Below, piece after piece: positions 1-9,680 of a stretch of DNA of 64,000 bases (its first letter is position 1; the number at the start of each line of letters is the position of its first letter). The notes below the pieces were generated by a model that saw only the letters and a program-made list of their open reading frames with translations, did no database searches and was not told the origin of the DNA. The stretch is from Eutreptiella sp. 'Long Island Sound 2002' (lineage: Eukaryota > Euglenozoa > Euglenophyceae > Eutreptiales > Eutreptiaceae): positions 50,444,843 through 50,508,842 of the forward strand of contig OZ038384.1 in NCBI GenBank assembly GCA_964036045.1. The letters are read 5' to 3'. The position numbers and the translations under genes were made by a program.

Positions 1-2381
1 GCTTTAGACCTAGTAACAACGGGCGCCACAACCGCCCTAAATACAAGGGGGCGGGTGAGAAGTTCCTCCTTCTCGGCCGCCATCATGTCCCGCACATCCC
101 CGGCCGCTTGGGCCGTCCCATGTATGGATACATCACCCAACGCCGGGTTAGCAGGGTAAGCCCAACGGGACAAGAAATCACCCACGGGGTTCACTGGCCC
201 CGGAGTGTAAACCACATGGAGGTCGAATTTAGAGAACAATTCATGCCAACGTGCTTGGCGTGGAGAGGGACCCCCCACGGTTTTGAGGTCCTCCGTAGCC
301 CAATTTTCAAGGCTACGGTGGTCCGTACGGACCTCCACGCGCTTGTTCCCCACCCAACCATGCCATTTTAAAAGCGCCGCCACTATGGCGTAGCATTCTT
401 TCTCCCGAGGGCTCCAATTCAACTGGCTGCCTGACAATTTGCGGGAGAAAAAGGCAAGGGGGCGTAGGGCACCATCGGGACCTTCCTGCTGTAGGGCCGC
501 CCCCACCGCCCAATTACTAGCGTCCGGGGTGAGGACAAAGTCCTTATCCCAATCGGCTAGTTGGAGGGGGACAATATCCGTAATAGCACGCTTGAGCTTC
601 AAAAAGGCCTCGTTAGCCGAAGCATTCCATGTTAGGCCTATCTTTTTGCCATTCTTATGCTTAGGCAAATCCTTCAACATATTAATCAAAGGGGTAGCTA
701 TGGAGGCGTAGTGTTGGACATAGCCCGAATAATAGTTGGCGAGCCCCAAGAACCCCCGGAGCTCCGGAACATTATCCGGTTTGTCCCAACGCTCAAGCGC
801 CAACATTTTCCCTGGCGCCGGCCGACGTGTGCCATTTTCCAACACATGGCCACAAAACTCAACCAAACGAACAAAGAAATCGGTTTTGCTAACCGAAGCA
901 ACCAACTCCTCTTTTCGTAGCCTATCCAACACGGCACGCACATCGCGGTCGTGGTTAGCCAATAGCTCCTCCTCCGTCGCACCGGAGGAACCAATAATAA
1001 TATCATCAATATATACGTCCGCACAATCCAAACCCTGCAAAACATGGTCCATGACCCGTTGAAAAATAGCGGGCCCATTCTTGATACCCATAGGCATAAC
1101 ACGCCATTGGTATCGCTTACCCGCCAAATTCATGGCGGTCTTATCCCGGGATTCAGGGTGAAGGGGAATTTGATGAAACCCTTTACTCAAGTCCACAATA
1201 GTGAAAATCTTGTGTTTGGATTGATTTTCCAACATGTTTTCTATGAGGGGGAGGGGGTGTGCGTCGGGCAAGGTAGCCTCATTAAGTTGGCGGTAGTCCA
1301 CCACGAGGCGCCATTTTCCCTTCTCTTTCTTGGGCACAACGAAGCCGTTGGACGCCCATTCGGAGGCAGGGCACGGCTCAATCCAGCCACGAGCCAAACA
1401 GTCCTCCACTATTTCTTGCTCCGCCGCGGCACGCTCCCCCACCAACCGTATAGGCTTCACGGACTTGGGTTTGGCGTTCGGATATAGGTCAAGTTTAGCA
1501 AACCCCAACCGCTCCGTACCACGGACCTTAGGGTGTTCCTGGTCCGGACGGAGACGAACCTCCCCACTAAAAAGATCCCGCTCATAGTCCGCGAGGATGC
1601 GTTTCCTCATGAGCTCCACCTCCGGAGACACAATAGGCTCTTGGGTGGTGACAACGCCACCCACACGAGAAGCCGCCAACAATCGTGTGGCGCCTTTACG
1701 TTTTCGGTAACGCTTAACGGTAGTGGCCCTCCCACCCAATAACTCTCGTTCAATTTTCGCAATGCGTGAGCGCACGCATTCTTGCGCCTCCAAATCTTCG
1801 GGGGTAGGATCAAGAGTAACGGGTGCGAGGAGTTTTTTATGGGTCGCCTGATACGTGAGGGTGCGCACCGAAGCCAAATGGTTAGGCACCCTTTCATCCT
1901 CCGACTCTTCCTCCGAGGTCATGCCCGGCTCGCCATCCGTGTTGGGGTTAGAGACGGCCGGTGCCAAAACGGAGGCCACATGACATTTAGTGGCCGCCAA
2001 ATTTTCCTCCGCAATACCACCGTCCACGTATAGCGCCACCGTGGACCAACCCCGTTGAGGAAGGGGCGTGAGGTGGTCATTCTGATAGAGACAGGCTTTA
2101 GTATCTGGCCCAGGAAGGTGGTACCCTTGCAAAGTAATTTCCATAAGGGGTTTCCACCACTCCCTATGTGTCCACTTCGGCCCTACGACGATGGCTCGTA
2201 GTTTTTCTTGCCGAATTTTCCGAACACAATCGGAAAACCGATGATAGGGAGGGCACATCCAATATAATTTGGAGGGGTCCGCGGGAGTGGAAAAGAAATC
2301 TTCAAGCGGCGAAACCCAACGGGTAGCCTGAGCCATACCCGGGACCCTATTGAAGGCGTCCACGTCGGGGTTTTTGCCAAA
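1..2381 (-). CDS. pol: Element A pol: methyltransferase-like module, reverse transcriptase, RNase H (partial)
   Basis: This frame stays open from just after the TAA at 2382 to the window edge, about 790 codons. It opens with a DVDAF motif, then WMCPPYHRF, IVVGPKW and EWWKPL (about 2365-2140), a layout resembling N6-adenine methyltransferase-like modules. RT follows, with WRLVVDYRQLN (near 1300), the YIDDIII active site (about 995-1015) and GFLGLANYYSGY. RNase H follows with TPDASNWAVGAAL (near 520), RTDHRSLENW and the NPVGDFLSRW end motif. It is the catalytic polyprotein that copies the element's RNA in the cytoplasm and primes from tRNA. No start codon of its own is expected; it would be made as a fusion with the protease. 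The domain calls are firm; the methyltransferase-like label is inference. Confidence 0.9.
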
Positions 2382-3290
2382 TTATTTTTTGACACGTGCG
2401 GCCCAATATGGCGTGAGGCCATAGTCAGACTGGGTCCACATGGACCCATCACGCCGCGTAGGCAGAACATCACGGGCAAGGGCTTCGGGAGCAAATTCAA
2501 CGAGCTCCAAAGCACAAGCTCGGTCCTGTACGGGCGCCACGGAGGAAGCGGTCAAGGCATAGGATATGTGTTTCTCGGCCTCAACACGGTTAGGCGGTTC
2601 GCCACCAGGGGGCGTAACCACAATGGCCGGGGCAGGGTGCGTAGGAGCGACCGCCCCAATGACTGGAACGGTTAGGCCCCACACGGACTGACGTGACACC
2701 TTACCATGAATGGGTTTCACCAAAAATGGTTTGCCGGTTCGTGGAGCCTCACGGAAGTCCTCAATCCAAAAACGGGGGTGCACCGGATGGTGAGAGTACA
2801 AACAATTGAAACGGGCAAAATGGCTCACACAATGTTCATAACCCCATGGGTGCCCCAAAACCATATCCCAAGGTAAATTCGGGACAAGGTACGGGGACAC
2901 GCCATACTGGGCAACACGAGGAAGTGAAACACTACCATCCACAACCCCCGTAAATTGAATTTTGACGTCTATTTGCTCGTCCCCCCCTGGCAAAGGCGTC
3001 TCATTATCTGCTTGGAGTAGGCGCCTCCGTTGAGGGGATTCATATTTTTCGGAGAGTTGGTCTCCAAAAACATTGGGGTTGGCCAAAGCGACCGCTTGGC
3101 ACCCAAAATCCACCAAAACACGGAGGGCCTTGCGTTCTCCATTGGGCAAAACAATCTGAACGGAATGTTCGGTTTGAATCTCACTAGTCACTATATGCCC
3201 CTTCATGACTCTCGATGGAACGAGAGCCACGGTAGTGTCACAGGGGTGCCCGAGGTTTTCTTCTTTCGAAGGGGGCGCCTCTGGGCACTC
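2382..3290 (-). CDS. Element A aspartic protease region
   Basis: About 300 codons between two in-frame stops, TAG at 3291 and TAA at 2382, in the same frame as the nucleocapsid before and RT after. The retropepsin core is RVLVDFGCQAVALANP near 3080: the catalytic Asp is kept, but the usual Ser/Thr of D-S/T-G is Phe. A later hydrophobic segment, PWDMVLGHPWGYEHC, fits the flap and C-terminal half of Ty3-type proteases. It would cleave the Gag-Pol precursor. Since stops bound it on both sides, it could only be made by readthrough or is a pseudogene. Assignment rests on the motif and the position between nucleocapsid and RT. Confidence 0.72.
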   Translation of the reverse strand, partial: ECPEAPPSKEENLGHPCDTTVALVPSRVMKGHIVTSEIQTEHSVQIVLPNGERKALRVLVDFGCQAVALANPNVFGDQLSEKYESPQRRRLLQADNETPLPGGDEQIDVKIQFTGVVDGSVSLPRVAQYGVSPYLVPNLPWDMVLGHPWGYEHCVSHFARFNCLYSHHPVHPRFWIEDFREAPRTGKPFLVKPIHGKVSRQSVWGLTVPVIGAVAPTHPAPAIVVTPPGGEPPNRVEAEKHISYALTASSVAPVQDRACALELVEFAPEALARDVLPTRRDGSMWTQSDYGLTPYWAARVKK

Positions 3291-4140
3291 CTACCAACGT
3301 CCGCGCCCGTTCGGCGCTCCCTTGCCTCCTTTATCGCCCTTGCTGCCGCCACCCTTATAACCACCACCACCCTTATCACCACCGCCACCCTTATCGCCAC
3401 CCTTAGGCTTACCACCCTTAGACTTACGCGCAATGTTCCAATGAGTGTCATTGCACGGAGAATTAGGCTTACACGTCCAAAGGGTGGTATTGGTGGCACC
3501 CCAATCAATCCAAGACATGTCCATCTCCGTTTGTGTACGTGTTTTCCAATGTTTGGAACACGGAACTCAAAAGGTAGGTGGCGGTTTAGCCCCGGGGTCG
3601 ACGGGTTTCTTCGCCGGAGGTTTAGAGTGACCCACGGCGTTGACGGAGGTGTCAGCGGGTTCGGAGGTGTCAGGGTCCGCCGTACCCTCCGCATTAACCG
3701 CATTCACCGCGGTTTTATTGTGAAAAGGGCGATGAGTGTACGTCACCGTCGTTTTGTCTCCTTTATTGAGGCGTTCGAGAGCTTCCCTCTCCGACACGCT
3801 TTTATGGGCAAGGGCGTAGATTTCCACAGGCTTCAAACGAGGCCTACGTTGCTCCACTTTCATAGTGTAGCCACGTGTGTGAGGTGTGTTGTTGAGTTTC
3901 AAGATCCACTCCTGGGGATCCGGGTCTTTGCAGTCAACTATCACCCCCGGCCCCGAATAGGAAACAATTTCAGGAACCGTAGTGCAAGCTTGAGCGCTTT
4001 ATTTCCTGAGTTCTTTTTCGAATGGGGCGCGACCCGGCGAAGGGTCAAGGCCACCAAAATCCACCACATAGCTGTCTGGGCTATTCTTAGCCTCTTGCTT
4101 GACGACCTTCTCCTTGATCCACGGGAGCTTGCTTAGGAGC
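3291..4140 (-). pseudogene. gag: Element A nucleocapsid and gag C-terminus, interrupted by in-frame stops
   Basis: In the protease frame, the region reads through a TAA at 3999-4001 and a TGA at 3567-3569. It encodes a segment with VIVDCKDPDPQEWILKLNN, an Ala/Pro-rich linker, then a metal-binding-like set CSKHW ... CKPNSPCNDTHW, and ends in a very basic Gly/Lys tract (repeats of KGGGGDKGG). This is what a retroviral nucleocapsid looks like, although the Cys/His spacing is not a classical CCHC knuckle. It would bind the genomic RNA. The two stops in an otherwise clean frame are the odd feature. The TGA sits in PPTF-stop-VPCSKHW, where Trp would fit. Confidence 0.6.
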
Positions 4141-4740
4141 TGCTCCCCGATTAACGTGGGGACGAGTCTCATTGCTCAGAGGCAACAAACGTTGCCAACG
4201 AGCATAAAAATCTTCAAGGTCGATGAGGGTCACTTGCCCTTTAACCACCCTGGGGGTGAGGGCTCGCCACCTTTCATCAGCGCTTGAGGGGTCATACTCG
4301 TGGAAACGTTGTTCCAAAAAGTCCCACAACTCTTTGAGGGTGGGGGCCGTGCGTGTGTGGTGGGTGGCCTCGGCAACCCGGGCGTTGATGATCGCCTTTA
4401 GCCATGGGGGCAAGGTACTCAAAATCATTTTTGCCTCGTTGGCCTTTCGGTACATGGGATCACACCCCCCCAACCATTGTTGAAGCTTCTCCACCCACTC
4501 GTCGTAGCACTCTAGCTGCCCATTAAATTGCGGTTTAGGCATATCACTATCCTCCACCGCTTTGGTGTAACTATTTTGCACCATAGGCATTTGGTACGGG
4601 TGGTAAGCAGGGGGAGCCATGGTTGGGGGTGCACCTCCACTTGCACTTGGTGCAACCTTCACTGGAGAGACTGTACACGTGTCCGTAGGATGAGAGGGCG
4701 TGTACGAAGGTTTCCCAGGGGAAATGAAAAAACATTTTTC
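4087..4740 (-). pseudogene. gag: Element A gag capsid domain, shifted frame
   Basis: About 190 codons in a frame different from the flanking gag parts. It includes PQFNGQLECYDEWVEKLQQW, MILSTLPPWLKAIINA and LWDFLEQRFHEYDP, the classic Ty3 gag pattern of a Trp-rich helix followed by an L..L.(Q)RF motif. The reading enters this frame near 4725-4737 (an A/T homopolymer) and leaves it near 4160, where the downstream frame continues as LVPTLIGEQLLSKLPWIKEK. Two compensating single-base indels are therefore likely. The domain assembles the virus-like particle. Annotating the frame as a separate gene starting at 4662 would be wrong; it is the middle of one gag gene. Confidence 0.7.
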
Positions 4741-5580
4741 GTGAGGGGATTAATGTTCCCCAACGAAGGGGTGTTCTCCTCTTCATAGGCCCACGGGGCC
4801 GTAGGCTCCGTGGGGTGTTCTTCGCCCTTAGGCGTCGCCCTCCACTCAGGAACAGCACGTTCCTTCTGCTTTTCGGCGATTCCCCTCCAGGATGTAGGTT
4901 CTCCGGGGTGGGGGTGTTCGTGGTGTTCTTCCCCCCCCCTTTGCCACCCCGAATCCGGACAAGCGTTCGGATGGTAGATGCAATCGTGGGATGGGTGGAC
5001 GGAGAAAGGAAGGACACACCCACCACCGGATGAACCGGATGGCGCGCCCATGGGCGCCGTAGGCGCCGCTGGTGTAGGATCAGGAACGGGCGGAGGCGCC
5101 GATGGCGGGGGTAGGACCGACGTAACGGGTTCCGCAGGCGTGGAGTACCAGTGGTCCCACGCATCGATCCTAGATGCAACGGCGGCGTAACGTGTAGCGA
5201 GCGACTCCACTGCGCTAAAGCACTTAGCCGTGTTGCCGTTGGACATCTTAAGATGATCTGCCACGCTAGCCTCCACCACCTTAGAATCCCGGCGGTAGCC
5301 CTGAACCGCCGCGTCAAATTTAGCCAATGTAGACAAGATTTGGGTCATCCGGTCCCCGTAGGACTGACTGAAGCCCACGGTAGAGGCTACTGCCTGAGAA
5401 AATTCCTGATGGGATCGCTGCAACTCCAGATTCCGATTTCGCAGGTCCTTCACCTGTGCCATCTCAGATTTGATGCACGTTTCGTAGTGCACCACACACC
5501 GGGGACAGCCACAGGTGTGCTGTAGGTCTTCCTCCCCCCGTGTAGGAGTGGGGCCCCCAGAATGTCGAAAAGATGGACCC
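4659..5580 (-). pseudogene. gag: Element A gag, coiled-coil segment
   Basis: This frame continues the gag N-terminus after a shift in the C/G homopolymers at 5530-5590. It starts with a small Cys cluster (TCGCPRC) and then has about 100 residues of heptad-like sequence (MAQVKDLRNRNLELQRSHQE onward), which suggests a coiled coil, followed by a Pro-rich linker and a charged stretch. The reading is lost near 4730. Residues 5' of about 5580 in this same frame look like a shadow of the upstream frame and are not included. It probably helps Gag multimerise. No close family is recognised for the coiled coil itself. Confidence 0.55.
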
Positions 5581-7446
5581 CCCCCCTCCACGAGGAGGAG
5601 ATGACCCACCACCGCCCCCCCCAGCAGCCCCCCCTGCCACGGAGGGACCAGAGGGCCCCCCCGCAGGGCAAGACAGGGGTGTGGGGCGCGCAGCAACAGG
5701 CGCTGGCGCCCCCCCACTAGAGGGATGACCCCCCCCCGAACCCCCACCACTAGATGGCCGAACCAGGTGCGGGATTCCTTGCACGTGCTCGATGTAAGCC
5801 ACCTGGCGGTGGCGGGGTGACGGCGGAGGGGGAACATGACCAACAGTATTCGGTCGCGGCGGTGGGGGTGGGGAATCGTCCACCACAATATACTGTGGTG
5901 ACTCATGAACCACCATAGGTGATCGAGTTCTCGGATGGGAAGCAAAAACAGGCTCCGATCCCGTTGCAACCTCTGGATCCCCCCCCCAATTGGGCAGTTG
6001 GGGGTCCTCCGTAGGAGATGTATTTGTGGGGGGAGAGACCAAATTTATTGGGAGGGTTGCTGAACCTCCCTCGACCTGATTCCCTCCCCCCCAGCACAGA
6101 TTGTTGACCTTCGGCATTGCCGGAGAATCATCCACTAGGGATGGACGATCTTTCGTGCCACTCATAGGCACTGGAGATGTAGTACCGGCCCGGTCCTCCG
6201 TAGGCTCCGGAGATTCCACGACAAGACACGGGCGGCTTTTGACGCCGCTCATAGGCACCGGGGACTCTTCCACAACAATGAACTGAGGGGCCGGAGAGTC
6301 CTCCACCGTGATGTAGTGGGGGGCCGGGGATTCTTCCACAAGCATGGGGCGATCCCTGGTCCCTGACATAGGTTCAGGAGGTGCAGGCGACGAGGCAACG
6401 GAAATAGGGGAATGATGGAGTTCATGACGTTCCAACACTCCAATCTCCTCCTCCTCATTGTCGTTCCCCTGCTCCACCGCCAGGGGGAACCACTGGTCAC
6501 ACTCATCCTCCTCGATTTGCGTGGGGGATTCCTCGATGATCGTAGGATTTAGCCTGGATCCGCTCGGGGGATTGGGATACGCTCCCAAGGCAGGAGATTC
6601 CTCCACCAGAGAGGGAAACCGCCGCGATTCACTCATTGGAGTGGGCGACGATTCCACCACAGTGGGGTTCTGCCTAGTCCCCGACAGGGCTTGCTCGATC
6701 AGGGCCACGGCCTCTCGAGCCGGACCCAGATGGCCATGGGGATCAGGCGTGAGCGCGAGGACTCGACGGTTTTCAGCGTCGAGTTGGTCAACAATGGGGC
6801 TGATGGGCCCTGCCGCAAACAGGTTTTTTCTGACCTGAGGCTCTGGCAACCCCCCTAGCGACGGAGGAGTGCCAGAGTCGACCACGATAGGCCCCATTGG
6901 CGAAGCCATCGTACCCCAGTCGGCAGCGCGTGGGGGCGCAGCGTTCGTACGCTCGATCACCCCAGTAGATTGGTCGATTACTGCCCGATTCTCGGCGCTA
7001 GTAACGGTTCCCGAGCCCATAATAGGCGATTGTGGTCCTCTTATCGCTCCCTGAGGGTGGCCGTCTATTTCCCCCCCAACCACCCCAGGTACACCAGCTG
7101 GATTTCGAGGATGGGGGGCCCCGATGGGAACATTCGGGGATTTCGGAAACTTAGAATTCGTAGCCACTTGGGGCTTGGTTCGTTTTTGCGGCCCCTGCCC
7201 GGTCGATGGGGTCAGGGCCGAGGAGGTCCTGAGAGTGGGGACCTGGACACCCTCAGCTATCCCTCCCGGGGAAGAGATTTTAACTTGAATTTGGTCCACG
7301 ATGTCTTGGACCGATCGCTTTCCGCGATGCCAAACGCCCAACAGAGACGAAAAATTTTCGCCTCTGCTACCATGAAACCAGACCGGGTGGTCAGGAGCAG
7401 AGGTCGCAGTGGCATGGGCAGCAACATTGCTTGGCACCGAAGACAT
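5464..7446 (-). CDS. gag: Element A gag N-terminal region with SP-acidic repeats
   Basis: A 660-codon ORF from an ATG at 7444-7446. The body carries at least ten degenerate copies of an acidic motif of the type V-E-E-S-P-A-P (VESSPTP, VEESPAL, IEESPTQ, VEDSPAP, VDDSPPP), often preceded by MSGTRDRP. After that it becomes Gly/Pro-rich with homopolymer codons. The last ~40 codons are probably out of frame, since the true frame switches at 5530-5590. The ORF start lies upstream of the primer binding site (7361-7372), so the first ~25 codons would come from the LTR. The function is unknown; the repeats resemble low-complexity or phosphorylatable spacer sequence. It belongs to element A because the coiled coil and capsid follow directly. 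Confidence 0.6.
   Translation of the reverse strand: MSSVPSNVAAHATATSAPDHPVWFHGSRGENFSSLLGVWHRGKRSVQDIVDQIQVKISSPGGIAEGVQVPTLRTSSALTPSTGQGPQKRTKPQVATNSKFPKSPNVPIGAPHPRNPAGVPGVVGGEIDGHPQGAIRGPQSPIMGSGTVTSAENRAVIDQSTGVIERTNAAPPRAADWGTMASPMGPIVVDSGTPPSLGGLPEPQVRKNLFAAGPISPIVDQLDAENRRVLALTPDPHGHLGPAREAVALIEQALSGTRQNPTVVESSPTPMSESRRFPSLVEESPALGAYPNPPSGSRLNPTIIEESPTQIEEDECDQWFPLAVEQGNDNEEEEIGVLERHELHHSPISVASSPAPPEPMSGTRDRPMLVEESPAPHYITVEDSPAPQFIVVEESPVPMSGVKSRPCLVVESPEPTEDRAGTTSPVPMSGTKDRPSLVDDSPAMPKVNNLCWGGGNQVEGGSATLPINLVSPPTNTSPTEDPQLPNWGGDPEVATGSEPVFASHPRTRSPMVVHESPQYIVVDDSPPPPPRPNTVGHVPPPPSPRHRQVAYIEHVQGIPHLVRPSSGGGSGGGHPSSGGAPAPVAARPTPLSCPAGGPSGPSVAGGAAGGGGGGSSPPRGGGGSIFSTFWGPHSYTGGGRPTAHLWLSPVCGALRNVHQI
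7361..7372 (-). promoter_or_regulatory. Primer binding site of element A (initiator tRNA-Met)
   Basis: On the minus strand the bases read TGGTAGCAGAGG, complementary to the 3' end of eukaryotic initiator tRNA-Met (CCTCTGCTACCA). The bases just upstream end in TTTCA, a normal LTR 3' terminus. The site lies inside the gag ORF. Confidence 0.75.
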
Positions 7447-8384
7447 AACGGTAGTGTTGACTGAATAGTATCCTGCAAACAGATATGGTACACATAGCCA
7501 ATGAAATACCTGATATGCACATATGAGAAATCCACCTTATCATCCACTAATTGAATAACTACTAAACATCCATGATTGCCTTATCTATCCCACATCCTAT
7601 GTTCCTAACAAGGAAATGGAATATGATATACCCTATTCCACATATATCCCATATATAGGGCCAAATAATGCTCCCTTAGGGGTAAAATGCCAGGGTAGGG
7701 TTGTGACCTGCTTCACCCCCCCAGGGTCAATGGCCTGAGTACACATAGGTTCACGCGTGAGCGGGACCAGGGGGAACGTGGAAAGGGTCACCCCCTGGCC
7801 TCCAGCCGTGGATGGACGACAACCAAGTGCATCCGGGAGCCGAGTGGGTACTCGAGCCCGTGAGGGATGGGGAGTGGTGGAATGTGGTTGACAGAGAGAA
7901 ATGCTCCGCTGTCGGCGAGGGCTATCAACAAGAAAACCCGCCTGCAGGCGCCCAATAGGCTGTGCCAGGGGGGGAAGGCCGGGGGATCCTTCGAAGGGTG
8001 ACTGGAAGGAGCTGAAACCGTGAGGGCAGCGACTGAAGGGAGCCTACCACCGGTCATGCCCCAAGGGAACCTGGTTGAAGTTCTCGGCCGTGAGGTGAGA
8101 CAGGGGTCGCCAGGGGAACTCATGGTGGAGAGCACTCCTTCCCGCCAGAGGCGGCCACCATATAAAACAAACAAGGAGATGTCAGATGAGGCCGCGGACG
8201 CGGCCGCCCTTACTTACTTACTTACTTACTTAGTTTGGTCCATTTAGGGCGTATCTTTCACGGCACGCAGGAACTGAGCATATGAGGTTGCGTCACTAAG
8301 CATACTCGACATTCTGAGCACATTTCTGGTGCCCTGTCCTCCCCTGCCGTAGCGTTATAGGCAATTTTCATCCTTTCCCCCCCC
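7447..8384. other. Noncoding stretch, probably containing the 5' LTR of element A
   Basis: No supportable gene. By position the sequence next to 7373 must include LTR of element A, but the second LTR is outside the window, so the border cannot be set. A short CTTA microsatellite lies at about 8209-8232. Short ORFs here show no recognisable domain. Confidence 0.4.
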
Positions 8385-9680
8385 TTTTGACACCAAAAAC
8401 GGCTACAAAGGGCCTTTGTGCGCTCCATAGAACCAGGGTACCGGTACAAGGGCAATGCCCTATTGTTAGATGGCCTATGAAGAGGCATTGCATCCAAAAG
8501 AAATGCTTGTAGCCCTCGTAGCCGTCACGTTATAGCATGAATGTGGGTATGTAGAGAAGGGACCTGTTCGGCAGGTGACAATGCCATTTAGGAAGCATAG
8601 GGGGTAGTATGAACAAAACAAACAATCAAACGGCGACGTATAGTGATAGCACCATGATGAAACACACATTGTACCACGTTGAAAGCATCTATGTCGCATT
8701 GCCGTGAGGATATGTATCTTTTGTGCGTGCATTTTGCTCGTATGTATGGACAGCCCTGGTGACTTTTGACACTAAAAACGGCTACAAATGGCCTTGGTGC
8801 GCTACATAGAACCACGGCACCCATACAAGGGCAATGCTGCATTGCTAGATGGCCTTCAGAGAGGCATTGCATCCAAATAAAATGCTTGTAGCCCTACTAG
8901 CCGTGAAATTATAACATGAATATGGTTATGTAAAGAAAGAACCTGTTCGGAAGGCGAAAATGCCATTTAGGAAGCATAAGGAGTACTATGAACAAAATAA
9001 ACAATCAAACGGCGACGTATAGTGATAGCACCATGATGGAACACACATTGTACCATGTTGAAAGCCTCTATGTTGCATTGCCATGAGGATATGTATCTTT
9101 TGTGCGTGCATTTTGCTCGTATGCATGGACATTCATGGTGACTTTTGACACTAAAAAAGGCAACAAACAGCCTTGGTGCGCTACATAGAACCACGGCACC
9201 CATACATGGGCAATGCTCTTTTGCTAGATGGCCTTCAGAGAGGCATTGCATCCAAATAAAATGCCTGTAGCCCTTGTAGCCGTGAGATTATAACATGAAT
9301 ATGGTTATGTAGAGAAAGAACCTGTTCGGAAGGTGAAAATGCCAGTTAGGAAGCATAAGGAGTACTATGAACAAAACAAACAATCAAACGGCGACATATA
9401 GTGATAGCACCATGATGGAACACACATTGTACCATGTTGAAAGCCTCTATGTTGCATTGCCATGAGGATATGTATCTTTTGTGCGTGCGTTTTGCTCGTA
9501 TGCATGGACATCCTTGGTGACTTTTGACACTAAAAACGTCTACAAATGGCCTTGGTGCGCTACATAGAACCACGGCACCCATACAAGGGCAATGCTCTAT
9601 TGCTAGATGGCCTTCAGAGAGGCATTGCATCCAAATAAAATGCTTGTAGCCCTCGTAGCCGTGAAATTATAACATGAATG
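8385..9680. repeat. Tandem satellite, 379-bp unit, about 3.4 copies
   Basis: The landmark TTTTGACAC recurs at 8385, 8764, 9143 and 9522, exactly 379 bp apart each time, and all intervening sequence matches with scattered substitutions. Three copies share the same 94-codon antisense ORF (8588-8872, 8967-9251, 9346-9630). That follows from recent duplication and is not taken as a gene. The last copy runs straight into the next satellite at 9681. Confidence 0.95.

Larger units (their letters stand above)
1..7446 (-). mobile_element. Ty3-like LTR retrotransposon A (3' part outside the window)
   Basis: On the minus strand the order is a proline/serine-rich gag N-terminus, coiled coil, capsid-like gag, basic nucleocapsid, aspartic protease, methyltransferase-like module, reverse transcriptase and RNase H. 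Integrase and the 3' LTR would lie left of base 1. A primer binding site at 7361-7372 places the end of the 5' LTR near 7373; the other LTR edge is not recognisable without a second copy. From the nucleocapsid onward the coding frame is single, broken by four in-frame stops (3999 TAA, 3567 TGA, 3291 TAG, 2382 TAA). The gag part also carries about three single-base frameshifts. It is probably an inactive copy. Confidence 0.88.

Noticed and set aside
3030-4136. 368-codon plus-strand ORF
   Set aside because: Antisense to nucleocapsid and protease of element A, whose motifs are clear on the minus strand.
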